DNA from: Methyloversatilis universalis FAM5
GTDB lineage: Bacteria > Pseudomonadota > Gammaproteobacteria > Burkholderiales > Rhodocyclaceae
Reading direction: 5' to 3'
Length of the DNA stretch: 64,000 nt
Assembly: GCF_000214035.2 (NCBI RefSeq)
Contig: NZ_AFHG01000044.1
Location: forward strand, 1 to 64,000
This document shows positions 39,010-48,073 of the stretch, in pieces. How positions within the stretch are numbered: position 1 is the first letter of the stretch; each line of letters starts with the position of its first letter. Made by a program: the position numbers and the translations under genes. Below the pieces are notes generated by a model. It saw only the letters and a program-made list of their open reading frames with translations, did no database searches and was not told the origin of the DNA.

Positions 39010-39508
39010 CGATCCAGTGCTGGAGCCATACGCATTGCAGTGTCGCGGCCTGACAGCGCTCCGTCAGCGTGCCCGGAGCTTCGGCGGCCGCATCTCCACC
39101 GGGATCAGGTCCAGCGTCGGCAGCGGCTGCATCAGTTCGGCCGGCGGCCGCGGTATCGGCGGGCACTGCACTGCCACCGGCACGTGCTGTATCGGCGGCG
39201 AGGCGCAGGCGGTCAGCAGCGTGCAGAGCGCGCAGGCGATCGAGCGCGACGCCATAGGCGGTATGTGTCTGGGCATTGATGGTCTCCTGTCTCGTGATCT
39301 CGGCCGCGGTTCTGGCTTGCGCCTGCCGCCCCTGGGTGGCCACCTCGGCGCGGAACTGCGCGAATTCAGCGGCCAGATCGTCGCGGGCCTCGCGCTCGGC
39401 TGACAGCCCGCGCGTGTATCCCCAGCCGGCCGACGCCGCGACCAGGGCGGTCAGCGCCAGCCAGAGCACCCAGCCGGGCAACGCACGCACGAACGTGCCG
39501 GCGATCAC
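38984..39508 (-). CDS. Rz-like i-spanin
   Basis: A 174-aa inner-membrane spanin subunit. One N-terminal transmembrane helix (WVLWLALTALVAASAGWGY) is followed by a long charged helical region rich in Ala, Glu, Arg and Gln (about 35-110), as in Rz proteins. With the lipoprotein Rz1 encoded inside it, it would bridge the envelope and fuse the membranes in the last step of lysis. The start ATG 39508 overlaps the endolysin stop (ATGA). Confidence 0.8.
   Translation of the reverse strand: MIAGTFVRALPGWVLWLALTALVAASAGWGYTRGLSAEREARDDLAAEFAQFRAEVATQGRQAQARTAAEITRQETINAQTHTAYGVALDRLRALHAADRLRLAADTARAGGSAVPADTAAAGRTDAAAADAGPDPGGDAAAEAPGTLTERCQAATLQCVWLQHWIDEQSAVVP
39064..39276 (-). CDS. Rz1-like o-spanin lipoprotein, nested in the Rz gene
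   Basis: A 70-aa protein entirely inside the Rz gene in another frame. It has a lipoprotein signal with lipobox LLTAC (Cys about 24) and then a Pro-rich mature part (PPIQHVP, CPPIPRPPAEL). This is the classic Rz/Rz1 nested architecture. Start ATG 39276. Confidence 0.8.
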   Translation of the reverse strand: MPRHIPPMASRSIACALCTLLTACASPPIQHVPVAVQCPPIPRPPAELMQPLPTLDLIPVEMRPPKLRAR

Positions 39509-40152
39509 GACAGCACCCGCATCGCGGTCTGTAGATACCGGCGGCGGTCATCGAGGCCGTGCGTGCCGCCGTTGATCTTGCGGGTGACGGCCTCGATGTC
39601 GTTCGCGTCCGCGAGCGGTCCGATCTTCCGGTCGGTCCAGAACCAGGCGGCAGCGCGCGCGCCGACGTCGGGATCGGTCAGCAGATCCGGCTGCTCGATC
39701 AGCGGCAGTCCGAGCGCCTGGCCGCAACGCGCGTAGTTGCTGCGGCCGGTGATCTGGATCGGGCCGCGGCCACGGAAGCGGAAGCCGTCCGACGTGTTCT
39801 CTGCGCCATTACCGTTTCGGCCGGCATAGACGTAGCTCGCCAGCAGCACCGGCGCGCGCACGAATCCTCGGGCGTCACGTTTGCCCGCCGGGCACGTCGG
39901 CTGCTGCGGGCTGGGCAGCCAGAACCGGGACGGCCAGACGGACAAGATGCGCTCCGCGCTGGTGTAGGTCAGCGACTCGACAAGCCGCGTGAATTCGGCG
40001 CTCTCGTGCGCGAGCTGGGCGAGCAGGTGCGCGACCTGCAAACGGCTCTCGATGCCGAACTCGCGCAGCGCCTCGTTCAGGCCGGCGGTCCACGCGATCT
40101 CGTCCGGGCAGCGCGGCACGATGCGCATGATCTGGATCGGCGAGAGGATCAT
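39505..40152 (-). CDS. Prophage endolysin, glycoside hydrolase family 19 (chitinase-like)
   Basis: A 215-aa muramidase-type endolysin. The catalytic region is QLAHESAEFTRL (first Glu) and the substrate-binding region is FRGRGPIQITGRSNY, both typical of phage GH19 enzymes. There is no signal peptide or transmembrane segment, so release depends on a holin; two small membrane-protein genes precede it. Four-base overlaps with both neighbours. Confidence 0.9.
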   Translation of the reverse strand: MILSPIQIMRIVPRCPDEIAWTAGLNEALREFGIESRLQVAHLLAQLAHESAEFTRLVESLTYTSAERILSVWPSRFWLPSPQQPTCPAGKRDARGFVRAPVLLASYVYAGRNGNGAENTSDGFRFRGRGPIQITGRSNYARCGQALGLPLIEQPDLLTDPDVGARAAAWFWTDRKIGPLADANDIEAVTRKINGGTHGLDDRRRYLQTAMRVLS

Positions 40153-40397
40153 CGGGTCATCCTCCGGTCCGAAACGATCAGCCCCGCAACGCTCATCAGC
40201 AGCGCCTGGCCAGAGAACGGCAGGTCAGCGGCCACCGCGAATGCCGAGGCGCCGAAAGCGGCCAGCGACACGGAGAAGGCGAAGAAGCGCGGCAGCATTC
40301 CCTTCCAGCCGTCCGGTGACAGGTGACTGGCCAAGCAGACCACGCGCACCAGAACCACCACGGCCGCCGCAATGCCGCATACGTGCAGCGCATCCAT
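40149..40397 (-). CDS. Small membrane protein, candidate holin
   Basis: An 82-aa protein with three hydrophobic segments (ALHVCGIAAAVVVLVRVVCL, FFAFSVSLAAFGASAFAVA, LLMSVAGLIV). The start at ATG 40397 overlaps the upstream stop (TGATG). Position directly before the endolysin and its topology suggest a holin or antiholin; no family assignment is certain. Confidence 0.6.
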   Translation of the reverse strand: MDALHVCGIAAAVVVLVRVVCLASHLSPDGWKGMLPRFFAFSVSLAAFGASAFAVAADLPFSGQALLMSVAGLIVSDRRMTR

Positions 40398-40762
40398 CAC
40401 AGCACCCCGCCTTGATCGACGCGCGCCGCTGCGACGCGCAGCAGGATGGGAACAAGGGTCGGCGACAGCACGCCGATCAGCAGCGCCATCGGCAGCCGGA
40501 GGGCGTCCACATGCATCCCGCTCAGGTATCCGGAGGCGACGGACGCGGCGATCGGAGAGCCGTAGCCCGCCAGCAGGCCGGACAGCAGCACGGCGCTGAA
40601 TGCACGCGAGCGGGTGCGCACGGAGCGCAGCCACATGCAGACCAGCAGCGCGCCGAAGAGGCCAAGCCCGAGCGCGTCCGTCTGTGCGCCCAGCATGGCG
40701 ACAGGCAGCACCGTGAGGGCGCCGGCGGCGGCCCCTGCCGCGGTCGAGGTGGGTTCAGTCAT
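40397..40762 (-). CDS. Membrane protein, candidate holin
   Basis: A 121-aa protein with about four hydrophobic segments (AAGALTVLPVAMLGAQ, LGLGLFGALLVCMWL, AFSAVLLSGLLAGYGSPIAASVA, LPMALLIGVLSPTLVPILL). The start ATG 40762 has GGAGGT a few bases upstream. It is the first of two membrane genes in the lysis cassette; one is likely the holin, the other a partner or antiholin. Confidence 0.6.
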   Translation of the reverse strand: MTEPTSTAAGAAAGALTVLPVAMLGAQTDALGLGLFGALLVCMWLRSVRTRSRAFSAVLLSGLLAGYGSPIAASVASGYLSGMHVDALRLPMALLIGVLSPTLVPILLRVAAARVDQGGVL

Positions 40763-41061
40763 GAGACCTCCGGACGTGATGGAACAGGCGGCAGCGCGGC
40801 AATTACCTCTTCCACGCTGGGGCGCGGGGTGCCGGCGGCGATGGTTTGGTTGAGCATCTGGTAGCAGGCGGCCCAGCACAGCGAGCGCCAGGCGCGCAGT
40901 GCGGCGCCCTCGGCCTGGAACTGGGGCACGGCCGGCTCATCGGCATAGGTGCAGGCGGCGCGCATGTCGTCGTAGCTCCACGACTGAGCGACGGTGTCCA
41001 TGTGGCGCTGCACCGAGCGCTCGCAGCGCTCGGCGTGCAGCTTGTCGGCGCGGCTCAGCAT
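40759..41061 (-). CDS. Hypothetical prophage protein
   Basis: A 100-aa soluble protein (MLSRADKLHAERCERSVQ ... PPVPSRPEVS), rich in Ala, Glu and Arg with four Cys. I do not recognise a family. The start ATG 41061 overlaps the stop of the fibre gene (TGATG) and its own stop overlaps the next start, so it is translated with the tail-to-lysis set. Confidence 0.6.
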   Translation of the reverse strand: MLSRADKLHAERCERSVQRHMDTVAQSWSYDDMRAACTYADEPAVPQFQAEGAALRAWRSLCWAACYQMLNQTIAAGTPRPSVEEVIAALPPVPSRPEVS

Positions 41062-41984
41062 CAGATGCGGATCCACTCGATCATCATATGACCTGCGTAG
41101 CCAGCGGTAGGAGACTTGCCGCCACCTCCGCCAACACCGCCATTCCACTCCGGAGATGCAATACCTGCCCCAGACGCAGCCCGGGCGGCACCTCCAGCCG
41201 AATAGGTTGACCCGCCGCCGCCGCCGCCCAGAGACAGTAGCGATCCGGCGGCACCGAGCGTAGTGGCTCCGCCAGTCGAACCTGCGGTGGCGGCTCCGAT
41301 ACTTTCGTTGGCGCCGCCGGCGCCACCGGAGCCGACCGCATATGCAATCGCGTCCCCGCCCGTGAGCCCGGAAATCAGATGCCGCCGGCACGCCCCGCCT
41401 GCACCTCCAAACGATCCGTGCAGCGATCCGCTCACAGGGTTCTGGCCACCGCCGCCGCCGCCGCCGCCCGCCTGCGCGGTCACAAGCGCTGCATTCGCCC
41501 ACTGCGGAACGGTGACCGTGCCACTGCCAGTCAGTTGGTTCTGGGCGTACCGCACGCGACCGCCGCCAACCGCCAGCCACTCGCCGCCAGTGCTGATGAT
41601 CAGCACGCTGTCGTAGCCGCCCAAGCTGAGCGATGCTTCGCCGTTGATGTCATGGGCACCGGCGACAGTGATCACCCCCATTCCAACGTTTGCCACGCAG
41701 ACCATCCATCCTGCGCCAGCACCGCCAGCGCCAGGCAGCGTAAGTTCGAACGTGCTGTCTCCGGCGATCACCTTGCCCCGGTCAGAGGTGAGGATGCTGT
41801 AGGCACTGGTCTTGAGGCTGTAGCCACCACCCAGCGCACCAAGGGCGGCCAGCGCAGCCGACTGGGTTCCGGCGGAGCCGAGATTGCCTTCGAGGAAGGC
41901 GCGCAGCAGCGTCAGCGCGGTCTTGAACTGTCCTTGCGTAACAGCCGTTCCGGTGAAGTCGGCAATCGGAGGTAGCGCAGTCAT
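41061..41984 (-). CDS. Glycine-rich tail fibre-like protein
   Basis: A 307-aa protein. The N-terminal part (TALPPIADFTGTAVTQGQFKTALTLLRAFLEG) resembles the attachment end of phage tail fibres. The C-terminal third is strongly Gly-rich with runs such as GGGGGGGG, GGAGGA and GGGGGGST, as in receptor-binding tips built of polyglycine helices. The start was set at ATG 41984, overlapping the J-like gene stop (TGATG). It likely contacts the host surface. Confidence 0.75.
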   Translation of the reverse strand: MTALPPIADFTGTAVTQGQFKTALTLLRAFLEGNLGSAGTQSAALAALGALGGGYSLKTSAYSILTSDRGKVIAGDSTFELTLPGAGGAGAGWMVCVANVGMGVITVAGAHDINGEASLSLGGYDSVLIISTGGEWLAVGGGRVRYAQNQLTGSGTVTVPQWANAALVTAQAGGGGGGGGQNPVSGSLHGSFGGAGGACRRHLISGLTGGDAIAYAVGSGGAGGANESIGAATAGSTGGATTLGAAGSLLSLGGGGGGSTYSAGGAARAASGAGIASPEWNGGVGGGGGKSPTAGYAGHMMIEWIRI

Positions 41985-44623
41985 CAGTAGCTCCACATGG
42001 GCAGAGAGTCATCCACGCTCCACATGGGCGTGTCGGGGTCGGCGTCCCACATGTACGCAGCGCTTGAGCCATAGAGCACTTCGGCCCACGGCCCGAGCGC
42101 TGCGCCCAGGGCGGCAACGCGGAATCGGGTGGCCGGGCCGTACAGCGCCCGGCAGGTGTAGGTGGTGGCTGAGGTCTCGCCGGCGCGGGTCCAGGCCTCG
42201 CCGTCGGCGCTCACGTCGATGAGATAGCGGTCGGCGCCCGGGGCCGGTGCCCAGCTGAGCACGGCGTTTTCCACGTCGAGCGCGTCGCTGCGGGCGATGA
42301 GGCCGGCCACGCGCGGGCGGGTGGGCGTAATCGGCAGTTGCCAGGCGTCGGCCCCTGGCACGACGCCTGTCTCGGCGGTATGCACCGCGTCGCTCTCGAC
42401 GATGGCGACCACCTCGGCGCGGGTGGTGGACTGCGGCCGCACGCTCAGCACGATGGCGCGCACGTACAGCGCCTCACCCGGCCCGAACGCCACGTGCGTG
42501 CGCTCGGCCTGCGTGCCGGTGTAGGGCGTTTCGGCCGGCGTGTCGTCGAGCACGGCGATGTTGTCGGCACCACCGCGGGTGACCGCATACGGGCCGAGCA
42601 CCGCGCCGTCGCGCGCCCGCAGCGCGATGTAGTGCGGGCCGCCTGACCAGTCCATGTCCTGCGCCAGCGTGGCGGTGAGGGTGGCGGCGTCCCACGCCAC
42701 CACCTCGCTAAATGCACCCCACTGCGGCATGTCGTGCTGCACGGCGATCAGGTCGCCGAGCGAGAGCACGAGGCCTTCCATTTCGGTCTGGAACGTGACG
42801 GTGCGGCGGCGGTAGCGGTTGCACGCCGCCATGAACATGCCCTCGCGCCACGCCTGCGAGCGGTTGGTAACGCCGGGCAGCTGCACGGTGCGCACGGTGC
42901 TCTGCGTGCTGCCGGGCAGCGCACAGCGCACGATGCGTTCGGTCCAGGTGGTGGCGTCGAAATACGCCACGTCGACCGCGTCCGGCGTCTCGTCGCTGGC
43001 CATCGCGTAGTCGAGCGAGAGCGAGCCGCGCACGATGTTGCGCATGGTGAACATGGCCGTCGGCAGCGTCTGCGCCTGGTCGCGCACCACCCGCAGCACG
43101 CCGCCCTGAACGAATGGCATGGCACGGCCGCAGCGGGCGACGGTGGCCAGCGCGTCCCACACGGTCTGGGCGTCGTCGACCACGATGTCGCAGGTGTCGC
43201 CGCGGGCCGACCACACGGCGTCGAGCGCTCGCAGGCCGGCGAGGTCGATGCGGCTGTCAGTGAGCCGCGCACCGTACTGCGCGCGGGCAATGTCGGCCAG
43301 GGCCCACGCGATGCTGCGGGTGGCCACCGGTGCGCTCCAGGTGGTGCCGTCCCATACCGGCAGCTTGCGCTGCACGATGGCGTTGATGCGCCGCGCGGCA
43401 TTGCCGCTGAGGTTGTTCGATGCCCGGGCCTTGACGGCCAGCAGCGTCACGCCGCCGTAGTTGCGCACGCTGCGCAAGTAGGCGCGCAGCCCGCCCCAGA
43501 CCAGCTCATGCCCCACGCGCAGGTCATCGCTTTTCGCGTTGAGCCGGGTGACGCGCACCTGGTAGCGGCCGGCCGCGACCGAGTACTTGTAGCTGAGGCG
43601 CACCGGCGTGGTGGTGGCAGCGGCATAGCTGACCGAGCCGGAAAGGTCGATCCACCCGCCGACCGGCGCACCGAGGTCGTCGATCTTCTGCGCCTCGACG
43701 CGCCAGACGATGGTCATCGTCTCCAGCTCGCCGTCGGCATTGGCGAAGTACAGGCCGCGCGGCATGACCAGATCGACGCCGATGTAGTTGGCCGAGCTGC
43801 CGGCGCTGTTGGCCACGAACGGGCCGAGCGCCACACCGGTGGTGGCCTCTTGCCCGCTCACCTCGTCGGCGGTGACCACATCAGCTGGGAACAGCGTGAG
43901 CGTGCCGCCGGGCGCCACGACCTCGGTCTCGATCTCGGCGAACGACGACACCGGCGTGTCGGCGATGCGCACCTGCTCGATGTCGTAGTAGCCCTGCCCG
44001 ATGGTGAAGAGCTGGTAGAGGTACTGCTCGCCGCCGCTGTACTCGATGTAGGGCTGGGCGGCGAAATCGGGATAGACGAGATGCCGGCCGTAGATCACCG
44101 GTATCGGCTGGCCGATGCGCGCCTGGTTGCCCTGAGCCTGCACGCTGTAGGTGGGCGACGGCGCCGGCGTGTCGCGGGTACGCAGGCTGCCGGCGCCGCC
44201 GAACAGTGCGTTCGCAATCATGCTCAGACCGAGAGACACGCCCGCCTTTACCAGAGCCACACCTACCGCGCTTGTGATGCTCATTTCCGAGGCCAGAGCC
44301 GCGCCGAGTTGCGGCGCGTAGATGGCGATCGCAATGGTGGCGATCAGCTGCAGCGGATTGCTCTTGCCCCCATGCGGCAGCACGATGAACGCCACGTGGT
44401 CATTGCGGGCCACGCGCCGGCGCCAGGCGTGCGGTGGCAGCGGACGGCCGTTGAGCAGGCACACCACCGGTTGCCGAGTGCGTGGCGCCAGCGTGCAGAC
44501 CCGCACCCGCTTACGCGGCAGGGGCCGCACGGTGCGGTCGCGCCAGGGCTGGCAGGGGTTGCAGCACACCACCACGGTGCCCGGCACGCTGATGGCCTCG
44601 ACGGGCAGATCGCGCGCGCTCAC
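41984..44623 (-). CDS. J-like tail tip / host-specificity protein
   Basis: An 879-aa tail tip protein. The N-terminal part has a short hydrophobic stretch near 90-130, then the conserved GQPIPVIYGRHLV segment of J/TipJ proteins, a phage-tail module through the middle (YYDIEQVRIADTPVSSFAE ... VWRVEAQ) and a fibronectin-III-like region near 770-850 (LSWAPAPGADRYLIDVSADG). It forms the central tip of the tail and sets host range. It overlaps the NlpC/P60 gene by 4 nt. Confidence 0.85.
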   Translation of the reverse strand: MSARDLPVEAISVPGTVVVCCNPCQPWRDRTVRPLPRKRVRVCTLAPRTRQPVVCLLNGRPLPPHAWRRRVARNDHVAFIVLPHGGKSNPLQLIATIAIAIYAPQLGAALASEMSITSAVGVALVKAGVSLGLSMIANALFGGAGSLRTRDTPAPSPTYSVQAQGNQARIGQPIPVIYGRHLVYPDFAAQPYIEYSGGEQYLYQLFTIGQGYYDIEQVRIADTPVSSFAEIETEVVAPGGTLTLFPADVVTADEVSGQEATTGVALGPFVANSAGSSANYIGVDLVMPRGLYFANADGELETMTIVWRVEAQKIDDLGAPVGGWIDLSGSVSYAAATTTPVRLSYKYSVAAGRYQVRVTRLNAKSDDLRVGHELVWGGLRAYLRSVRNYGGVTLLAVKARASNNLSGNAARRINAIVQRKLPVWDGTTWSAPVATRSIAWALADIARAQYGARLTDSRIDLAGLRALDAVWSARGDTCDIVVDDAQTVWDALATVARCGRAMPFVQGGVLRVVRDQAQTLPTAMFTMRNIVRGSLSLDYAMASDETPDAVDVAYFDATTWTERIVRCALPGSTQSTVRTVQLPGVTNRSQAWREGMFMAACNRYRRRTVTFQTEMEGLVLSLGDLIAVQHDMPQWGAFSEVVAWDAATLTATLAQDMDWSGGPHYIALRARDGAVLGPYAVTRGGADNIAVLDDTPAETPYTGTQAERTHVAFGPGEALYVRAIVLSVRPQSTTRAEVVAIVESDAVHTAETGVVPGADAWQLPITPTRPRVAGLIARSDALDVENAVLSWAPAPGADRYLIDVSADGEAWTRAGETSATTYTCRALYGPATRFRVAALGAALGPWAEVLYGSSAAYMWDADPDTPMWSVDDSLPMWSY

Positions 44624-45021
44624 GCCGCCACCTCGTCACCGGCCCAGGCCAGCAGCGACAGGATGCGCCAGCCACCCAGGGCGAGCTGGGCGAGGCTGTG
44701 CACCACCACGCCATGGCCCTCTGCGCTGTGCAGCACGCGGCCATCCGGCAGCACGATGCCCACGTGGTGCGGCTTCTTGCCGTGGCCCATGAGCGCGACG
44801 CACCACGGCTGCGGGGCGGCGATCTCGCGCCACACATGGCGGCGGCGCTGCTCTTCGACGGTGCGCAGGCAGTCAGCCGAGCGGCTGGCATCGAACGCCA
44901 CCAGCGGCGCCTCGATGCCGCAGCAGTCGCGCAGCACGGCGCGCACCAGCCCATAGCAGTCGTAGGCGTCAGGCCCCTGCGCGCCGCTCTGCCAGGGCTT
45001 TCCGATGTAATGCTCGATCAT
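44620..45021 (-). CDS. NlpC/P60 tail tip peptidase
   Basis: A 133-aa cysteine peptidase, the lambda K-type tail assembly protein. The catalytic Cys lies in DAYDCYGLV, the His in KPHHVGIVLPDG. It would trim peptidoglycan during DNA entry or tail assembly. The start ATG 45021 overlaps the upstream gene by 4 bases. Confidence 0.88.
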   Translation of the reverse strand: MIEHYIGKPWQSGAQGPDAYDCYGLVRAVLRDCCGIEAPLVAFDASRSADCLRTVEEQRRRHVWREIAAPQPWCVALMGHGKKPHHVGIVLPDGRVLHSAEGHGVVVHSLAQLALGGWRILSLLAWAGDEVAA

Positions 45022-45530
45022 GTGGCCACCAGCCCGGGGAAGCGCGCCGCGGTGTAGTCCTCGCGCGGGAAGCGCACGTTGGCGAAGTTCGAGAATCCGG
45101 CCTGCAGCCGCACGCGGAACACGTCGGCATTGACGGCCATCACGGTGAGCTGCAGCGGCGGGTCGTTGCACGGGCCGCTGAGGTCGCTGGCCAGGTACAT
45201 GCGGTAGGTGATGGTGGCCAGATCCTGCGACTGCGCCGCGAGGTCGATGTAGGCCAGGATTTCGCGCGACACGTTGTCGATGGCGATCTCCAGCTCCGGC
45301 GACTGGGCCTGCTCGACATCGGGCAGGCGGAAGTCGAAGCCGAAGGCGACGAACGTCACTTCGGTCGCGCCGTCTTCGAGCATCGCGGTGAGGCTGCTGT
45401 AGTCATTGACCAGATACAGCGGCGCGGTGAAGGCCGGGTGGTCGACCTGCAGGGTGTGCAGCACCATGTCATCGACATTGGCCGATGCGGCGTGCTCGCG
45501 CAGGGGCTGGCTGGCGGTGATGTCAGGCAT
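45018..45530 (-). CDS. Tail tip-region protein, DUF1833 type
   Basis: A 170-aa protein with the DUF1833 look: HTLQVDHPAF near the N-terminus, then FRLPDVEQAQSPELEIAIDNVSREI. Its place between the distal tail protein and NlpC/P60 corresponds to lambda L. One-base overlap with the next gene. Confidence 0.75.
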   Translation of the reverse strand: MPDITASQPLREHAASANVDDMVLHTLQVDHPAFTAPLYLVNDYSSLTAMLEDGATEVTFVAFGFDFRLPDVEQAQSPELEIAIDNVSREILAYIDLAAQSQDLATITYRMYLASDLSGPCNDPPLQLTVMAVNADVFRVRLQAGFSNFANVRFPREDYTAARFPGLVAT

Positions 45531-45922
45531 CAGAGATACCCCGCCAGGGCATCGGCCGACATCACCGGCCGCTCGGCAGCCTCAAGCGTGGCGGTCACCC
45601 GCCACACATCAGGCCCCTCTGGAACCGCCTTCCACATGGTCGCGAAGCTCACGTTCTCCCATGTCTGCAGGCCTGAGCCATTGACGAGTGGGCAGGCGAA
45701 CGCCGCCGCGCCATCCTGAAGCGAGTGCTTGTGCCACGCCTCGAACACCGACATCTGCAGGCTGCTGAACACCCAGCTCACATTCAGGCGCGTCGGCGGA
45801 TTGGTAGATCGGCGCCGGCGGCGGATGGGTCCCGCCTCCATGTCAGTGCGCACGACGGGATCGACCGGATCAATGGCATAGCCGTCGAGCACCGGACGCG
45901 GTAGAAACGACGGGTAGGTCAT
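45530..45922 (-). CDS. Distal tail protein candidate
   Basis: A 130-aa protein (FLPRPVLDGYAIDP ... RLNVSWVFSSLQMSVFEAWHKHSL). The W-V-F-S-S-L-Q-M-S-V-F block is typical of lambda M-like and related minor tail proteins. Located directly after the tape measure gene, with one-base stop/start overlaps on both sides. Confidence 0.7.
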   Translation of the reverse strand: MTYPSFLPRPVLDGYAIDPVDPVVRTDMEAGPIRRRRRSTNPPTRLNVSWVFSSLQMSVFEAWHKHSLQDGAAAFACPLVNGSGLQTWENVSFATMWKAVPEGPDVWRVTATLEAAERPVMSADALAGYL

Positions 45923-48033
45923 CAGAAGGCCCTCGCGCGATTCAGACCGAACGTTCCCTGCATCGCCTGCGCCGTCCGACCACGGCCCGACACGATCCCC
46001 GATGCAATGCGCTGATCGATCTGGTCGATGAGGACGTCCAGACCTCCCTCATTGTTCTGCGCGACCTGCACCTGCGCTCCAGCGTTGTTGATGACGCGGA
46101 CGTTAAGCACAGTCGGGCCGCTGCCGGCCTCGGCATAGACACCGAGCTTTCCGTTGGCCATGCGCTTCAGAGGAAGCGCACCTTCCGGGCCCGCCTCACC
46201 TGCCACCCCGCTTCGGAACGCACCGCCGCTCGCGAACCTGAAGAACGTCGGCCGGGTCAGGACTTCCCCGTTCCCAAAAGCTCCGCCCGAAGCGAACGCG
46301 CTGACGTAACCGCCGGAGGTGAAGGCGTTGCCATCGGCCGATTTCTTGGTGTTGGAACCCGGGAACAACGCGCCCAGAGCTTCGATAAGCGGACCGGTGA
46401 TCTGCTTTCGGACCATGTAGCGCGCGATGTCCTTGAGCACGCCAGTGGCGACTTCGCCCAGGCTCTTGAAATTCACGATGGCATCCTCGAGCGCGCTGGA
46501 GAAGGTCACTCCAAGCTCCTCGACGGCGGACTTCTGCTCCTTCAGCCGCTTGGTCGCGCCATCAGCGGCCGACGCCTCTTGCTCGAGCAGTCGCCCGCGC
46601 GCGTTGAATGCCTCTTCTGCGGTCAGCCGGCCTTGCGCCTCGAGCGCCGTGACCAGTTCGATCTCCTGCCGGTACTGGCGCGTCGGATCCGCCAGGTCGC
46701 GGTACCGCTCAGCGAGCGACGCGACGGCGTCTTCCTGTGCATTGGCCTGACGGATCGCCTCATCATTCGCGGCGGCGCGGCGACGGTCGAAATCCTCGTA
46801 GGCGCGCGCCACATCGGCGTTGAAGCGAAGTTGCGCGTCGTCGGTGCCAAGGATCTGGTCGGCGGCAAGAATTCGAAGCTTCTGCTCGTCCTCCAGGCGC
46901 TTGCGAAGTGCCGCAAGCTCGCTCTTCGATTGAGAGCCGGCGCCGGATGAACGCGGGCCGCCAGAATCCGACTCTTCAGCCTTTGCCGGTGCGCGCAGCT
47001 TGCGACGACGTTCCGCTTCGCGCTCCAGAATCTTGCCTTCGGCCTCCAGCTCAGCGCGCTCCCTCTTGAGCGCGTCGATCCTTCGCTGGTTGAATGTCTC
47101 ATTGATGCCGCCGCCCTGCTGCAGCTTGATGAGTTTCTCATTGATTTCCGTGATCTTCTGGACGTTCTCGGCAAGGTCGTCGTCCAGGGTCTTCAAGCCG
47201 GTGCCGCGGCCAAGGAATGTCAAGAAGTCCTGTCCAGACTTGGCCGCGATACTCATGTCGTTCAGGGCGTCGATCAGGCCCCGAACGCCTTGCTCCGCGG
47301 CGCGCACGCCGTCGAGAATGAGCTGCCCCACGCCCTGATTGCTGATGGTGCGGAACAGCTCGTCCCACGTGTCACCGAGGTTCGACAGCGCGCCGTCCAG
47401 GGTCTGTGCGCGAAGGTCCATGGCTCCGGCGAAATCCACGTTGCCGATGCGGCGCAGATAGGATTCGATCTCATCAGCGCTGTTTCGGACCGTGGTCGTG
47501 ATGCCGCGGAAGGTGAAGGCCACGGTCGCGCCATCCTGACGCGCCTTGATGCCGAATTCCTTCAGCCGTTCGAATTCTCCGGTGCTGGCGTCGGCGACTG
47601 CCTCGATGAACTGATCAAGGCTCTTCCCCATCGCGCTCGCCGTGTTGCCGTAGCTTTCGAGCGCATCGCGCGACGCGTCGAGGCCGAGCGCCTTGAGCTT
47701 CACGAACGCGCCCGTTACCTCGTTCAGTGAGTACGGCGTGGTAGCAGCGAACTCTCGAATCCACGCGAAGTTCCGTTCTGCTGCCTGTGCGCTGCCGGTC
47801 ACCGTAACCAGCGAAGAGTTCAGAACATCGAACTCCCGCTGAACGGTTGTCACCTTTCCGACGACAGCGGTAAACGCCGCTCCGGCCGCAGCAACCCCCG
47901 CGAAGGCCGCGCGCATCGCACCAACTGCGAGCTCGGCACCACGCGCGCGAGTACGCAGGCGGTCCAGTGCGCTGCCGGCCGAGTCGGCGGACGACGCATC
48001 GACCTTGATGCCAAGTGACGCGATATCGGTCAT
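45922..48033 (-). CDS. Tail tape measure protein
   Basis: A 703-aa protein. N-terminal helices are followed by a TP901/lambda-type tape measure core (ELAVGAMRAAFAGVAAAGAAF, VTTVQREFDVLNSSLVTVTGSA), a long coiled-coil centre (about 290-520) with many Glu/Arg/Lys heptads, and a Gly-rich C-terminus. Its length sets tail length; about 700 residues predicts a tail of roughly 100 nm. ATG 48033 is preferred over GTG 48039 because GAGGT lies just upstream. Confidence 0.9.
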   Translation of the reverse strand: MTDIASLGIKVDASSADSAGSALDRLRTRARGAELAVGAMRAAFAGVAAAGAAFTAVVGKVTTVQREFDVLNSSLVTVTGSAQAAERNFAWIREFAATTPYSLNEVTGAFVKLKALGLDASRDALESYGNTASAMGKSLDQFIEAVADASTGEFERLKEFGIKARQDGATVAFTFRGITTTVRNSADEIESYLRRIGNVDFAGAMDLRAQTLDGALSNLGDTWDELFRTISNQGVGQLILDGVRAAEQGVRGLIDALNDMSIAAKSGQDFLTFLGRGTGLKTLDDDLAENVQKITEINEKLIKLQQGGGINETFNQRRIDALKRERAELEAEGKILEREAERRRKLRAPAKAEESDSGGPRSSGAGSQSKSELAALRKRLEDEQKLRILAADQILGTDDAQLRFNADVARAYEDFDRRRAAANDEAIRQANAQEDAVASLAERYRDLADPTRQYRQEIELVTALEAQGRLTAEEAFNARGRLLEQEASAADGATKRLKEQKSAVEELGVTFSSALEDAIVNFKSLGEVATGVLKDIARYMVRKQITGPLIEALGALFPGSNTKKSADGNAFTSGGYVSAFASGGAFGNGEVLTRPTFFRFASGGAFRSGVAGEAGPEGALPLKRMANGKLGVYAEAGSGPTVLNVRVINNAGAQVQVAQNNEGGLDVLIDQIDQRIASGIVSGRGRTAQAMQGTFGLNRARAF

Positions 48034-48048
48034 GCGCACCTCAGAATG

Positions 48049-48073
48049 AAAAACGCCGGCTGAGGGCCGGCGT
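48049..48073 (-). terminator. Rho-independent terminator before the tape measure gene
   Basis: Minus strand: stem ACGCCGGC / GCCGGCGT with a 5-nt loop, then TTTTT. It lies between the chaperone pair and the tape measure gene and overlaps the DUF1799 stop. Confidence 0.7.
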
